This document shows, piece by piece, positions 46,527 to 55,369 of a stretch of 64,000 bases of DNA. The notes beneath the pieces were generated by a model. It ran no database searches. It worked only from the letters and a program-made list of their open reading frames with translations, and had not been told where the DNA came from. A program made the position numbers and the translations under genes. This DNA comes from Rhizobium sp. BK316 (GTDB taxonomy: Bacteria; Pseudomonadota; Alphaproteobacteria; Rhizobiales; Rhizobiaceae). How positions within the stretch are numbered: the first letter of the stretch is position 1; each line of letters starts with the position of its first letter. The DNA lies in contig NZ_JACHZR010000001.1 in assembly GCF_014193695.1 (NCBI RefSeq), positions 905,309-969,308 of the forward strand. Reading direction: 5' to 3'.

Positions 46527-47255
46527 TCACACACCCCGCATGTTTCCCCAGAGCAAGACGTGAAGCTGGGGAAGAACGCGAGCGTCGAACCACCGGTCCA
46601 AGGTAACCCTGTCGACCAGCCACCGCATGCGGTTCAGTATTCCTTCGAGATCGATCATGGCTTCTTCATCTACTGGCGGCGTGTGATTGCCGGGTTGCAG
46701 GAAGATCGGAAGCTCTTTGAAATCCTTTGCGACAGACCTTGCAAAGGCATAGTCGTCTTCATCGAATATGACGATCTTCATTGCGATCCTGGGGCCGTTG
46801 CGAGCCGCAGTTATGCAGTTTCTCAGTTCGCCCGGCTTGAATTCCATACCGCTGGACGGTGGTTTGGGACTGAGGATCAAATGATCAAGCTCTGCAAACC
46901 AGTCCTGGGCTATCGACCCCTGTGTTTCCAAGGCGAATTGATAGCCATCGTGCTTTCCTCGGGCGATCAGCGGCCCAAGCGGCTGGATCGCCGGGTTTCC
47001 ACCGGACAGGGAAATCATGAGAGGAACGCCTTGAGAGAGCGATTCCACGTTCGACCAGACCTCATCGACCGACATTGGCGTCCACTCGTCGCGGAAGGCG
47101 CTGTCGACGGCGTGAAGCGTATCGCACCATTCGCAGCGATAGTCGCAGCCGCCCGTTCTGACGAAGACGGTCGGAAGTCCCATGAGCGGCCCTTCCCCCT
47201 GGATCGTCGGTCCGAAGATTTCGCTGATGCGGATCTTTTGTTCCTTGCCTGTCAT
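46527..47255 (-). CDS. queE: 7-carboxy-7-deazaguanine synthase (radical SAM)
   Basis: 242 residues from the ATG at 47255, overlapping the queD stop by 4 bp (ATGA); an in-frame extension lies inside queD. The radical SAM cluster motif is CDYRCEWCD (CX3CX2C), preceded by [13 protein letters not shown] and followed by [15 protein letters not shown]. It converts 6-carboxytetrahydropterin to 7-carboxy-7-deazaguanine for queuosine. Confidence 0.93.
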   Translation of the reverse strand: MTGKEQKIRISEIFGPTIQGEGPLMGLPTVFVRTGGCDYRCEWCDTLHAVDSAFRDEWTPMSVDEVWSNVESLSQGVPLMISLSGGNPAIQPLGPLIARGKHDGYQFALETQGSIAQDWFAELDHLILSPKPPSSGMEFKPGELRNCITAARNGPRIAMKIVIFDEDDYAFARSVAKDFKELPIFLQPGNHTPPVDEEAMIDLEGILNRMRWLVDRVTLDRWFDARVLPQLHVLLWGNMRGV

Positions 47256-47611
47256 GGGCGATATTCCGCCCATGTCTTCGGGGTCTCGCTTACCCTCACG
47301 GCGGAGGTTTCCGGCAGGCGCTGCTTGCACCAGTCATAAAAATGCTTGGCGAGCCATTCGGATGTCACCCGGTCATGGCCCAACGCGTCGTTGAGATGCC
47401 GGTGATCAAAGGTCTCATCGATGTATCGCTTGAGCGGCGAAAGCTCGTGATAATCACGGACGAAGCCGTCCTCATTCAACTCCAACGCGGCAAGCTCGAC
47501 TTCCACGATATAATTGTGGCCGTGCAGACGTGCGCACTGATGGTCATCAGGAAGGTGGGACAGCTGATGCGAGGCGGAAAAATGGAACTCCTTGGTGATC
47601 CGGTACATCAC
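47252..47611 (-). CDS. queD: 6-carboxytetrahydropterin synthase
   Basis: 119 residues. Zinc His residues appear in FSASHQL and LHGHNY; the catalytic Cys is in HQCARLHG. It turns 7,8-dihydroneopterin triphosphate into 6-carboxytetrahydropterin. The start overlaps the queC stop and its stop overlaps queE start, so the three genes form a tightly coupled operon. Confidence 0.93.
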   Translation of the reverse strand: MMYRITKEFHFSASHQLSHLPDDHQCARLHGHNYIVEVELAALELNEDGFVRDYHELSPLKRYIDETFDHRHLNDALGHDRVTSEWLAKHFYDWCKQRLPETSAVRVSETPKTWAEYRP

Positions 47612-48318
47612 TTCGCCTCTTCTGCCTTGAACGCACCCGTCGCAGCGATCCAGAAATCCGGGTCGTCATAAACGGTCGGATCCTCGACGCCTGCGAGATG
47701 GAAGGCCTCGCGGCGCTCGACGCATGTCCCGCATCTTCCGCAATGGAAACGACCGCCTTTGTAGCAAGACCATGTCTCTTCAAAAGGCGTTAGGTGTCTT
47801 GCGCCATCAGCGACAATGTCGGCCTTCGTCGCGTTTACATATGGAGCAAGTAATCTGACATCGGCATATCCCTCAAGAGCATGCTGCTGCATCGTCTCGA
47901 ATGCTGAAATGAACCCCGGCCGACAGTCCGGGTAGATGAAGTGGTCTCCGCCATGGACGGCAATCGCCACGGCGTCTGCGTGACGAGCAGCAGCAAGCCC
48001 GAATGCGATCGACAGCATGATGGCGTTGCGGTTCGGCACGACCGTCGCCTTCATCGTCTCCTCGGCGTAGTGCCCATCAGGAACCTTGACATCGTCCGTG
48101 AGGGCGGAGCCGGTCAGGTGCTTGCCCACGTTCGATATGTCTATGATGTCGTGTGGCACGTCGAGCTTTCGCGCGCAGAGAGCCGCGAATTCCAGCTCTT
48201 TGACATGCCGTTGACCGTAGTTGAAGGAGATGAGGCCGATAAGTTCGTGGTTCGCCGCAATCTTGTATGCAAGCGAAATGGAGTCGAGACCGCCTGAGCA
48301 GACGACAAGTACTTTCAT
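47608..48318 (-). CDS. queC: 7-cyano-7-deazaguanine synthase
   Basis: 236 residues from the ATG at 48318. The N-terminal ATP pyrophosphatase loop is VCSGGLDSISLAYK. The C-terminal zinc site is WSCYKGGRFHCGRCGTCVERR (four Cys). It converts the carboxylate to preQ0 using ATP and ammonia. The ribosome site AAGGGA is part of the preQ1 riboswitch, so translation of queC should fall when preQ1 is plentiful. First gene of queC-queD-queE. Confidence 0.95.
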   Translation of the reverse strand: MKVLVVCSGGLDSISLAYKIAANHELIGLISFNYGQRHVKELEFAALCARKLDVPHDIIDISNVGKHLTGSALTDDVKVPDGHYAEETMKATVVPNRNAIMLSIAFGLAAARHADAVAIAVHGGDHFIYPDCRPGFISAFETMQQHALEGYADVRLLAPYVNATKADIVADGARHLTPFEETWSCYKGGRFHCGRCGTCVERREAFHLAGVEDPTVYDDPDFWIAATGAFKAEEAK

Positions 48319-48326
48319 TGTAGGAT

Positions 48327-48363
48327 CCCTTGTTTTGTTGAACCGGGTGGGCTGCGACCGGTT
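48327..48363 (-). promoter_or_regulatory. preQ1-I type riboswitch upstream of queC
   Basis: On the - strand the leader reads AACCGG (48363-48358), loop TCGCAGCCCAC, CCGGTT (48346-48341), then CAACAAAACAAGGG. The 6 bp P1, the 11-base loop starting UCGCAG, and the A-rich tail ending AACAAAACAAGGG match the Thermoanaerobacter tengcongensis preQ1-I riboswitch as I remember it. CCC in the loop can pair with GGG at 48329-48327, which is the queC ribosome site. Binding of preQ1 would thus hide the ribosome site nine bases before the ATG. Confidence 0.88.
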
Positions 48364-48562
48364 AGCGGGGCACCTACTAAACTTCCGAAGCCGGGATGTC
48401 CAGTAACTTTGCCGGCAAGATGGCGAGCGGCGATCAGCGTCTTGGGTGCGCGGCGCTCGAACGGTCATTTCATCTTGCAACCACATTATGATGACCTGCC
48501 CGGCAGTCCTGCTGATGGCTGCAAAGTGAAGTCTATAGTCTGCAATCGGATCGAACAGTTCC

Positions 48563-48594
48563 AAAAGAAAAGCGGCGGCCGAGGGGCCACCGCT
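48563..48594 (-). terminator. Intrinsic terminator after msrA
   Basis: On the - strand AGCGGTGGCC (48594-48585), loop CCTC, GGCCGCCGCT (48580-48571) make a 10 bp stem with one G-T pair, followed by TTTCTTTT. The stretch between it and the queC leader (48364-48562) holds no gene that I can support. Confidence 0.85.
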
Positions 48595-48627
48595 GCGGAG
48601 GTCAACTTAGCTGGTAATAAAGCGAAC

Positions 48628-49137
48628 TCAGGCGACGTTCTGCCGTTTCGGCAACTTCCAGCCGGGGCGAGCAAAATGGCATGTGTAACCATTCGGAATG
48701 CGTTCGAGATAATCCTGATGCTCCGGTTCGGCTTCCCAGAAATCGCCGACGGGGACGACTTCCGTGACGACCTTGCCCGGCCACAGGCCCGAAGCGTTCA
48801 CATCGGCGATCGTGTCCTCGGCGATGCGATGTTGGTTCTCGTCCGCATAGAAGATTGCCGACCGATAGCTTGCCCCGATGTCATTGCCCTGGCGATTGCG
48901 GGTCGACGGATCATGGATCTGGAAGAAGAACTCCAGGATGTCGCGATAGCTCGTCTTTTGCGGATCGAAGATGATCTCTATCGCTTCGGCATGGTTGCCA
49001 TGGTTGCGGTAGGTTGCATTGGGGACTTCACCGCCCGTGTAACCGACACGCGTTGAAACAACGCCGGGAAGCCGTCGAATAAGGTCCTGCATTCCCCAGA
49101 AGCAGCCGCCAGCAAGTACCGCACGTTCTGTCGTCAT
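48628..49137 (-). CDS. msrA: Peptide methionine-S-sulfoxide reductase MsrA
   Basis: 169 residues from the ATG at 49137, with AAAGGA seven bases upstream. The catalytic Cys is in [28 protein letters not shown] and FFQIHDPST follow as in all MsrA. It repairs methionine S-sulfoxide. One further Cys is near the C-terminus (GYTCHF). It is separated from the que operon by a strong terminator. Confidence 0.93.
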   Translation of the reverse strand: MTTERAVLAGGCFWGMQDLIRRLPGVVSTRVGYTGGEVPNATYRNHGNHAEAIEIIFDPQKTSYRDILEFFFQIHDPSTRNRQGNDIGASYRSAIFYADENQHRIAEDTIADVNASGLWPGKVVTEVVPVGDFWEAEPEHQDYLERIPNGYTCHFARPGWKLPKRQNVA

Positions 49138-49457
49138 AGAGATGTCCTTTCCAAAGGCGCGAAATTGACGGGGATCGTCAAGGTCTGCTTCGCTGACGCC
49201 TATATGGGTACTCGGCTCAATGATCGCCAGTCCACTGCCGCGGCATCGGGACCTTCCCTGAACCACATTCCGGCTTCCAGGCTGCTCCCTCAGCCGAGGG
49301 TATAATTTCTGCGGAACGAGATTGACCGGTGAGACGGGTCAAAGCACTCTGAGCCGAATTTTGCGTCGTCTGTCATCCGGGCGGCATTCTCTGGTTCGCA
49401 ATTTCCGGCACCGCCTCTCAAAATCGGCTGCGAGCGTCGCGCAAGGGAGCTTTGGAC
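49138..49457. other. Divergent region between msrA and the APH-family gene
   Basis: 320 bp. Nothing recognisable as a gene. A GGAAC sequence at 49314 followed by CGGG after 17 bases falls short of an ECF sigma promoter (CGTT expected). No palindrome longer than six base pairs was noted. Confidence 0.3.
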
Positions 49458-50456
49458 ATGGCACCAGAAAGACGGACGACCATAGAGCTTGATGGAGAAA
49501 CCGTTCAGCAGATCGTCCAGAACCTCGATCCTGGCCTTGTCGCCGGCGGCTTTGCCCGTCTGCATGGCGGCAGCACGGAAGTCTACAGGATCGACCTTGC
49601 CGGCGCTGACATCGAACCGCTGGTCCTCAAGATCTATCCTGACAAACCTGAATGGGGACCGGCGAAAGAGAAGCTTGTGGCGGGTTGGTTCACGGAGCTG
49701 ACGCGGCTTGCGCCAAACTGGCTGGAGATCGACGAGTCGCGAAGCCTCCTGCCGTTGCGCTACGCCTTGCTGCCGCTGCTGCCCGGCCGCGCGCTGCGTG
49801 ACTGGATGGCCGAGCCGGATATAGAGCAAGCCTATCGGCAGATGGGGGAGTTGCTGAGAGGCATTCATGCGATGGCGATGCCAGCCTATGGCTACGTATT
49901 CGGCCACGGGATCGACAGACCGATATCGACGAATGCGGACTATATGACATCGGCGTTCGAAGACGTGTTCCGGCGCTTTCGCGACCTAGGCGGCGATGCC
50001 GATCTTGGGCGCCGTCTGCGGCAGCTGGCAGAAGGAAACTTCGGCCTTCTGCAGCAAAGCAGCAATGCCGTGCTCTGCCACGACGACTTCCATCAGGGCA
50101 ATGTACTGGCCTTGCGCGGCGATGCCGGCAGGCTTCAGCTCAGCGGGCTTGTCGATTTCGGCAATGCGCGGGCAGCAGACAGGCTCTTCGATCTTGCCAA
50201 AGCCCTCTTCTGCTCGGCACATGAAGATCCGCGCAGCTATAAGCCCATCCTTGAAGGTTATGGCCCTGTCGATCACATCGATATCGAACGAACGCTTTGG
50301 CTCTACACGCTTTTCCATCGGCTCAGCATGTGGTGCTGGCTGACGAAGTTCGGCCTGGATCCCGCAGCAGAGGATGGCCCCGGCGGGCTTCTCCGAGACC
50401 TCCACGCGATGGCGCGAGTATCAGACCTAGGCGTCACTTTGCAAACAGGGTCTTGA
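49458..50456 (+). CDS. Phosphotransferase of the APH/choline-kinase family
   Basis: 332 residues from the ATG at 49458, with GGGAG eight bases upstream. Kinase-like motifs are VLKIYP (Lys), LCHDDFHQGNVLAL (catalytic HxDxxxxN type) and VDFGNARAADRLFDLAKAL (Asp for Mg). Members phosphorylate small alcohols such as aminoglycosides, choline or homoserine; the substrate cannot be read here. It converges on the Old Yellow Enzyme gene and their coding ends overlap by 23 bp. Confidence 0.8.
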   Translation: MAPERRTTIELDGETVQQIVQNLDPGLVAGGFARLHGGSTEVYRIDLAGADIEPLVLKIYPDKPEWGPAKEKLVAGWFTELTRLAPNWLEIDESRSLLPLRYALLPLLPGRALRDWMAEPDIEQAYRQMGELLRGIHAMAMPAYGYVFGHGIDRPISTNADYMTSAFEDVFRRFRDLGGDADLGRRLRQLAEGNFGLLQQSSNAVLCHDDFHQGNVLALRGDAGRLQLSGLVDFGNARAADRLFDLAKALFCSAHEDPRSYKPILEGYGPVDHIDIERTLWLYTLFHRLSMWCWLTKFGLDPAAEDGPGGLLRDLHAMARVSDLGVTLQTGS

Positions 50457-51537
50457 ACTGCGACGGCTGGCACCGGAGATACTGGTTGGCCGCTTTCACT
50501 TGCCCGCCGAGCTCGGCAGCCGCGTGCCACGGCCAGCGCGGATCATAGAGGATGGCCCGGGCGAGCGCGATCAGGTCTGCATCGCCGGTTGCTACGATTG
50601 CCTCGGCCTGCGTTGGCTCAGTGATCAAGCCAACGGCGATAACCGGCATTTTGACCGCACTTTTAATCGCCCGAGCAAGCGGCACCTGATAGCTCGGGCT
50701 GATCGGGATCGACTGCGAAGGGTGCAGGCCGCCGCTCGATACGTGGATGGCGTCGCATCCGTGTGCTTCGAGCATCCCGGCAAATTCGACACTCTCGGAA
50801 ATCTCCAAACCGCCTTCGACCCAGTCGGTGGCTGAAACGCGCATCGTCACCGGCCGATCAGACGGAAAGGCATCTCTCACGGCGTCCAGAACCTCCAGCG
50901 GAAACCGGGCGCGATTTTCCAGCGAACCGCCATATTCGTCGGTTCGCTGGTTCGACAAGGGCGACAGGAACTGATGCAGCAGATAGCCGTGGGCACCATG
51001 GATCTGAACGGCGTCGATGCCGATCCTTGCCGCCCGCCGTGCGGCAGCAGCAAAAGCATCGCGGACGCGCTTCATGCCATCGCGATCCAGCGCGGTCGGC
51101 GGCACGTAATTCGGATTGAAAGCGACAGCGGAGGGCGCTTCGGTCTGCCATCCGTTCGGATCGGTCGGCGGAAACTGACCGCCGCCTCTCCAGGGAACCT
51201 CAGTCGAGGCCTTGCGTCCGGCATGCGCCAATTGCACGGCGATCGGCATGTCCGACCATTTTCTGATGCTTTCGAGCGTGCGGGCCATAGCCGCCTCGGA
51301 AGCATCGTCATAGAGGCCGACATCGGCAAAGGTGATGCGTCCCTCGGGAACGACGGCAGTTGCCTCGATAGTCAGAAGCGCGGCCCCGGAAAGCGCCAGC
51401 TGTCCGAGATGAATCAGGTGCCAATCCGTCATGCAGCCGTCCACAGCCGAATACTGGCACATGGGCGCGATCACGATACGGTTGACGAGTTCGAGATTGC
51501 GCACGGTGAAGGGCGAGAACAGGACGGGCTGGGGCAT
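50434..51537 (-). CDS. NADH:flavin oxidoreductase, Old Yellow Enzyme family (YqjM/xenobiotic reductase-like)
   Basis: 367 residues from the ATG at 51537, with GAGG upstream. Landmarks: RIVIAPMCQYSA (Cys in the FMN pocket as in YqjM), VQLAHAGRKAS, HGAHGYLLHQFLSP, NQRTDEYGGSLENRARF and the C-terminal ILYDPRWPW. It reduces activated alkenes or nitro compounds with FMN and NAD(P)H. No pathway partner is adjacent. Coding region overlaps the APH-like gene end-to-end. Confidence 0.88.
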   Translation of the reverse strand: MPQPVLFSPFTVRNLELVNRIVIAPMCQYSAVDGCMTDWHLIHLGQLALSGAALLTIEATAVVPEGRITFADVGLYDDASEAAMARTLESIRKWSDMPIAVQLAHAGRKASTEVPWRGGGQFPPTDPNGWQTEAPSAVAFNPNYVPPTALDRDGMKRVRDAFAAAARRAARIGIDAVQIHGAHGYLLHQFLSPLSNQRTDEYGGSLENRARFPLEVLDAVRDAFPSDRPVTMRVSATDWVEGGLEISESVEFAGMLEAHGCDAIHVSSGGLHPSQSIPISPSYQVPLARAIKSAVKMPVIAVGLITEPTQAEAIVATGDADLIALARAILYDPRWPWHAAAELGGQVKAANQYLRCQPSQFKTLFAK

Positions 51538-51899
51538 GGCGTTCCTCGAAGCGGAATTCAATGGTCTCGGTTTATAGCATTCTGTCGGAGCTTTACGACG
51601 GTTAGCAGAGCCTCGACATGTCAGGAACTGTTCTTTGGTGTGGGTCCGCCTTGTGAAGCGGCTCCGTATGCCAGCTTCTTCCGATTGTTTCGCCACGCGG
51701 AAGAAAGCCTTCAGCACAACCTCTGTTCAGGCCCGGTGCGGCCGGATGTATTGATTGATCCATCGACGATATTCCGTCCGCGAACCGAATGGGCCTCCGA
51801 TCGTTTCATCGGCCAAAGCGTCGCACGACATCTTTACCGACAGGCTCGAAACGGCGACCGACGAGACGAGCGCTGTTTGAGGCCTATGGAGAGAATACG
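51538..51899. other. Gap before the small unknown gene
   Basis: 362 bp without a supportable gene or RNA. An in-frame extension of the next gene reaches 51789 but has no ribosome site and unlike composition. Confidence 0.3.
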
Positions 51900-52226
51900 G
51901 TGAGCAAAGATCTCATCACCCCGATCATGCGCATACAAATCGAACTTGCTATCGCAAACGCGAGAAATGATCTCAACGCTCTCCGATCTCTGGAGATCGA
52001 GGCGAAACATCTGGCGCTGAGCGGCGCGGAGATCGACGCCGCAAAACGCGGAGGCAGTTTCGACTTGCTTGCCGATATCACCGTGAAACTCGCGCTGGCG
52101 ATCGAAGCAGGCGATGAGGAGGTGAGCACCGTCGCAAGACGACAGCTCACGGTTTTCGGTATTCCAGAGATCGCTACGGAACTGCTCGCCTTTGTCAAGG
52201 AGCTGGAACCACCGCCACCGAAATAA
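51900..52226 (+). CDS. Unknown 108-residue protein
   Basis: Not recognised. I place the start at the GTG at 51900, which has GGAG eight bases upstream. The product is helical-looking and amphipathic (MRIQIELAIANARNDLNALRSLEIEA as landmark, residues ~9-35), soluble, acidic toward the end and finishing in prolines. It stands alone between the Old Yellow Enzyme and LysR genes. Confidence 0.55.
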   Translation: MSKDLITPIMRIQIELAIANARNDLNALRSLEIEAKHLALSGAEIDAAKRGGSFDLLADITVKLALAIEAGDEEVSTVARRQLTVFGIPEIATELLAFVKELEPPPPK

Positions 52227-52335
52227 GATGCTTTCGCCCAGCAGCTTGCCTCTATGGGATCGATAGATTGCGATCGGGAGAAAAGCGCTTAAATCTCTGT
52301 CCGGGACTTAATCTTTTCAAGACAATGTGGATCGC

Positions 52336-53232
52336 ATGGATCGATGGCAGGCAATGAGGGTCTTCGTGAAGGTCGCGGAGGCTGAGAGCTTTGCAGATGC
52401 AGGACGGCAACTCCACATGAGCCCTCCGGCCGTCACACGCATCGTGTCTGCCCTGGAAGACGCCATCGGGACGCGCCTTCTGACGCGCACGACCCGATCC
52501 GTCAGACTGACGGCAGCAGGTGCCCAGTATTTTGCGGATTGCCGGAGGCTTCTCGCCGATCTCTCGGAGGCGGAGGCTGCTGCTGCCGGCGCCTACGGCA
52601 AACCGACGGGCACGCTCACCGTCACCACTTCTGCCATGTTCGGGACAATGTTCGTCCTGCCGCTGATGACCGAATATCTCGATCTCTACCCCGATGTCGT
52701 CGGTCGCGGCCTGTTTGTCGACCGCATCGTCAGCATGATCGATGAAGGCATCGACGTTGCGATCCGTATTGGCCATCTGCCTGATTCCGGCCTCACCGCA
52801 ACGCGCGTCGGCCAAGTGAGGCGTGTGATCTGTGGGTCGCCTGTCTATTTTGAGAAGCATGGCGTCCCGATGGACCCCGGCGATCTGTCGAAGCATCGCA
52901 TTATCGCATCGACCAGTGCTTGGACCTCGCTCGAATGGCGCTTCGGGGTACAGAAGAAGTCTGCTATCCACGTCAATCCTCGGCTCTTCTGCAACACCAA
53001 CGAGGCGGCAATTTCGGCGGCAGCCCGCGGCTGGGGCCTGACGCGCGTTCTGTCCTACCAGATTGCGCCGCAGCTTGAGGCAGGTGAATTGCGCACGATC
53101 CTGGCTAGTTATGAGGAGGAGGCGTTGCCGATCCATGTCGTCCATCCGGAAGGCCGGTACGCTTCGGCAAAGGTGCGGAGTTTCATCGATTTCGCAGTCG
53201 AAAAGCTGAGGTCCAACAGGCATTTCAATTAG
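52336..53232 (+). CDS. LysR-family transcriptional regulator
   Basis: 298 residues from the ATG at 52336, giving the usual MDRWQAMRVFVKVAEAESFA beginning; a GTG three codons earlier is possible. HTH around residues 17-40 (FADAGRQLHMSPPAVTRIVSALE), then the ligand domain. It is convergent with the secreted hydrolase gene. No divergent gene, so its target is unclear; the hydrolase or the upstream unknown gene are possible. Confidence 0.87.
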   Translation: MDRWQAMRVFVKVAEAESFADAGRQLHMSPPAVTRIVSALEDAIGTRLLTRTTRSVRLTAAGAQYFADCRRLLADLSEAEAAAAGAYGKPTGTLTVTTSAMFGTMFVLPLMTEYLDLYPDVVGRGLFVDRIVSMIDEGIDVAIRIGHLPDSGLTATRVGQVRRVICGSPVYFEKHGVPMDPGDLSKHRIIASTSAWTSLEWRFGVQKKSAIHVNPRLFCNTNEAAISAAARGWGLTRVLSYQIAPQLEAGELRTILASYEEEALPIHVVHPEGRYASAKVRSFIDFAVEKLRSNRHFN

Positions 53233-53241
53233 CAGCGAAAG

Positions 53242-53271
53242 GCCCGCGTATTCATCGCTGAATGCGCGGGC
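53242..53271. terminator. Hairpin between convergent lysR and hydrolase genes
   Basis: A 13 bp stem (12 Watson-Crick and one T-G) pairs 53242-53254 with 53259-53271 around a TCGC loop. T runs are poor on both sides, so it may act in both directions with modest efficiency. Confidence 0.55.
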
Positions 53272-53285
53272 TCTCATGAAGGCGA

Positions 53286-54260
53286 TTATTGCTTTGCAAT
53301 CTTGCGGTCGAGGAAGTCGTGAATAAGCGGCGCCATCTCATCCAGCTTGTCTTCAAGGGCAAAATGGCCGGTGTCGAGGATATGCATTTCAGCGGCCGGC
53401 AGATCACGCAGGTAAGGATGCGCGCCTTCCTCCGGAAAGATCTTGTCGTTCTTGCCCCAGACGATCAGGGTCGGCGGCTTGCGTTCGCGGAAGAAGGCCT
53501 GGAATTGCGGGTAGAGCGGAACATTCGTGCCGTAATCATGGAAGAGATCGAGCTGGATATCCTTGTTGCCGGGACGGTCAAGCAAGGCCTGATCATGCAC
53601 CCAATTGTCGGGGCTGATGCGGGTGAGGTCCTTGACGCCGTCGGTGTACTGGAACTTGGTGGTTTCGAGGACGACGAGATTGGACAGGGCCTCGCGTTTC
53701 TCCTTTGAATCGTCGGCCCAGTAGGCCTTGATCGGATCCCAGAACTCGCGCAGGCCTTCTTCATAGGCATTGCCGTTCTGGACGATCAGCCCGCTTACCC
53801 GTTCCGGATGCTTGAGAGCCAGACGATAGCCAACGGGCGCGCCGTAATCCATGAGATACATGGCGTAGGTCTTGGCGCCGAGCTCAGTCATGAGCGTATC
53901 GACCATGTCAGCATAATGGCCGAAAGTGTAGGCGAACTTGGTGTGATCGGGTGCATCGCTCTGACCGAAACCCGGATAGTCAGGTGCGATGACATGATAA
54001 CGATCGGCAAGCAGCGGAATGAGGTTGCGGAACATGTGCGAGGATGTCGGGAAGCCGTGCAGAAGCAGGACGACAGGACCATCAGCCGGACCGGCTTCGC
54101 GATAGAACATGTTGACGCCATCGATCTTGGCTGAACGATAATGAACGGTCACCGGCGCCTGCCGGGTCATCGCAACCTGCTTGGCAGGAGCAGCTGCGGC
54201 TTCAGAAAGGGGAGCGAAGCTGACGGTTGCCAGCATCAGGGAAAGGATCAGTCGGTTCAT
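53286..54260 (-). CDS. Secreted alpha/beta hydrolase (haloalkane dehalogenase/epoxide hydrolase type)
   Basis: 324 residues from the ATG at 54260, with GGAG upstream. A signal peptide ([17 protein letters not shown]) exports it. The alpha/beta fold has oxyanion motif [15 protein letters not shown], nucleophile elbow [11 protein letters not shown] with Asp instead of Ser, and catalytic His in [10 protein letters not shown]. Asp nucleophile points to halide or epoxide hydrolysis rather than ester cleavage. Natural substrate unknown. Confidence 0.85.
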   Translation of the reverse strand: MNRLILSLMLATVSFAPLSEAAAAPAKQVAMTRQAPVTVHYRSAKIDGVNMFYREAGPADGPVVLLLHGFPTSSHMFRNLIPLLADRYHVIAPDYPGFGQSDAPDHTKFAYTFGHYADMVDTLMTELGAKTYAMYLMDYGAPVGYRLALKHPERVSGLIVQNGNAYEEGLREFWDPIKAYWADDSKEKREALSNLVVLETTKFQYTDGVKDLTRISPDNWVHDQALLDRPGNKDIQLDLFHDYGTNVPLYPQFQAFFRERKPPTLIVWGKNDKIFPEEGAHPYLRDLPAAEMHILDTGHFALEDKLDEMAPLIHDFLDRKIAKQ

Positions 54261-54342
54261 CTTGGTTCTCCGTTTTAACAAATCCGCCAACAACCCTTGC
54301 TGGCCTCGCCCCAACAATAGCCATTCACTCGAACCCGTTAAT

Positions 54343-54801
54343 CGGCAGAATGTGGAAGTTATTATTCCCCTTATCGGAATAGTGAAATGTCTCGTTGTGA
54401 ACCGGGACAGCGGCGCCGGCGGCGGCGATGAGACGATCTGCGCCGATGCGAAGCGGCTAACCGTTTCTTCACACCGGGCAGGTAGTTCAAGGTTTGGATA
54501 ATCTGTTCTCGGCAGCGCCGGCGGCGAAGAGTTTGTTCTGGTTATTCCGAACACGATTCCCGAAGAGGCGGCGGAGATCGTCAATCGCATGCTGGTTGCC
54601 GTCAGGCAGTCTCGCCCGCTGGCCGATCACCTCAGCTTCCGCTACAGTTTTTCTGCAGGCATCGCCTGTGTCATGAGCGGAGACCATGCCAATAATATCT
54701 ATCGAAGGGCCGATCTGGCGCTCTACGCGGCCAAGATGAGAGGTCGCGACCAGATCAGCATCGATCCCCATGCGCACCCGCTTGGGCGACAGACATCATA
54801 G
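54343..54801 (+). pseudogene. Remnant of a GGDEF (diguanylate cyclase) domain gene
   Basis: One frame holds both parts. Up to 54498 a degraded GGDEF N-half is seen ([15 protein letters not shown] ... SSRFG), then TAA at 54499-54501 stops it. After the stop the same frame continues [16 protein letters not shown] with an intact GGEEF at 54520-54534 and the domain end FSAGIACVMSGDHANNIYRRADLALYAAKMRGRDQI (landmark only). Extra residues between RFG and GGEEF also break the motif. No start codon with ribosome site and no sensory domain are present, so it is a decayed copy. Confidence 0.7.
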
Positions 54802-54839
54802 CCAGGCCTGCCAGTCAGGCCATAGGCCAGGGAGTTTCA

Positions 54840-55193
54840 ATGGTCGAAAAGATTGCGCCCACCTCGCCCACAGCAGCCCCCTCGGCCACGCATGTAAACC
54901 AAAGCACCTCCATAGGCTCCGAACCTGACAATGCCTGGGTCGCCGAGCGGCAAGCAAAGATCAGCGCTGGCAGTGGGAAAAAAGACGATCACCACACCGC
55001 TGTGAGCAATGAAGATCGTATCGATAGCGATGACGATCCGGCAGCGGAGCGGCATCTCGACCATCATTCCACCCATCCCCATGCGGAGAGTTCCGATCCG
55101 ACCGAAGAACGCCTGTCCGGCGAGAGCGAGCGCATCGGTACCGGCACCCTGGATGAGGATGTTCCGTTCGGCAAGCACGTCGGATATCTGTAA
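54840..55193 (+). CDS. Small acidic, probably disordered protein
   Basis: 117 residues, not recognised. GGGAG is five bases before the ATG. It has few hydrophobic residues and is rich in Asp, Glu, His, Ser and Thr (KKDDHHTAV, DSDDDPAAE, HLDHHSTHPH), suggesting disorder and possible metal binding. No signal peptide or helix. Follows the GGDEF remnant by 38 bp. Confidence 0.5.
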   Translation: MVEKIAPTSPTAAPSATHVNQSTSIGSEPDNAWVAERQAKISAGSGKKDDHHTAVSNEDRIDSDDDPAAERHLDHHSTHPHAESSDPTEERLSGESERIGTGTLDEDVPFGKHVGYL

Positions 55194-55308
55194 GTGATTG
55201 AGCTCGCACGCTGACAAGCCTTGTGGTGCTCAGCTTCGATCAGAAGCCGGCTCATCGTTGACATCAATTCTCTCCTCTTCAACCAGCCCCGGATCGATTA
55301 GGGATAGA

Positions 55309-55358
55309 TGAGAAAACCTTTTCTCACTTGACAATTTCCATGAGAAAAGGTTTTCTCA
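55309..55358. promoter_or_regulatory. Twin LacI-type operators around a TTGACA promoter element
   Basis: Operator 1 (55309-55326) is TGAGAAAACCTTTTCTCA and operator 2 (55341-55358) is TGAGAAAAGGTTTTCTCA, its exact reverse complement. Each is a near-perfect palindrome, and their centres are 32 bp apart, about three helical turns. TTGACA (55328-55333), a consensus -35, lies between them, and the -10 would fall in operator 2. This suggests cooperative repression of the lacI-ABC-GH127 operon by the product of the gene starting at 55370. Confidence 0.75.
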
Positions 55359-55369
55359 TTGCGAGTTCG

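Noticed and set aside
49314..49345. Possible ECF (RpoE2-type) promoter GGAAC-N17-CGGG
   Set aside because: The -10 element differs from CGTT at two bases, and the site is not placed well for either neighbour.
54837..55217. 126-residue minus-strand frame opposite the acidic protein
   Set aside because: Gly/Cys-rich product without ribosome site; the plus-strand frame has GGGAG at proper spacing.
55064..55264. Possible 66-residue minus-strand ORF with GGAGAG before the ATG at 55264
   Set aside because: Ribosome site is good, but the frame is antisense to the acidic protein gene, has no recognisable feature and looks like noise. It stays undecided without conservation data.
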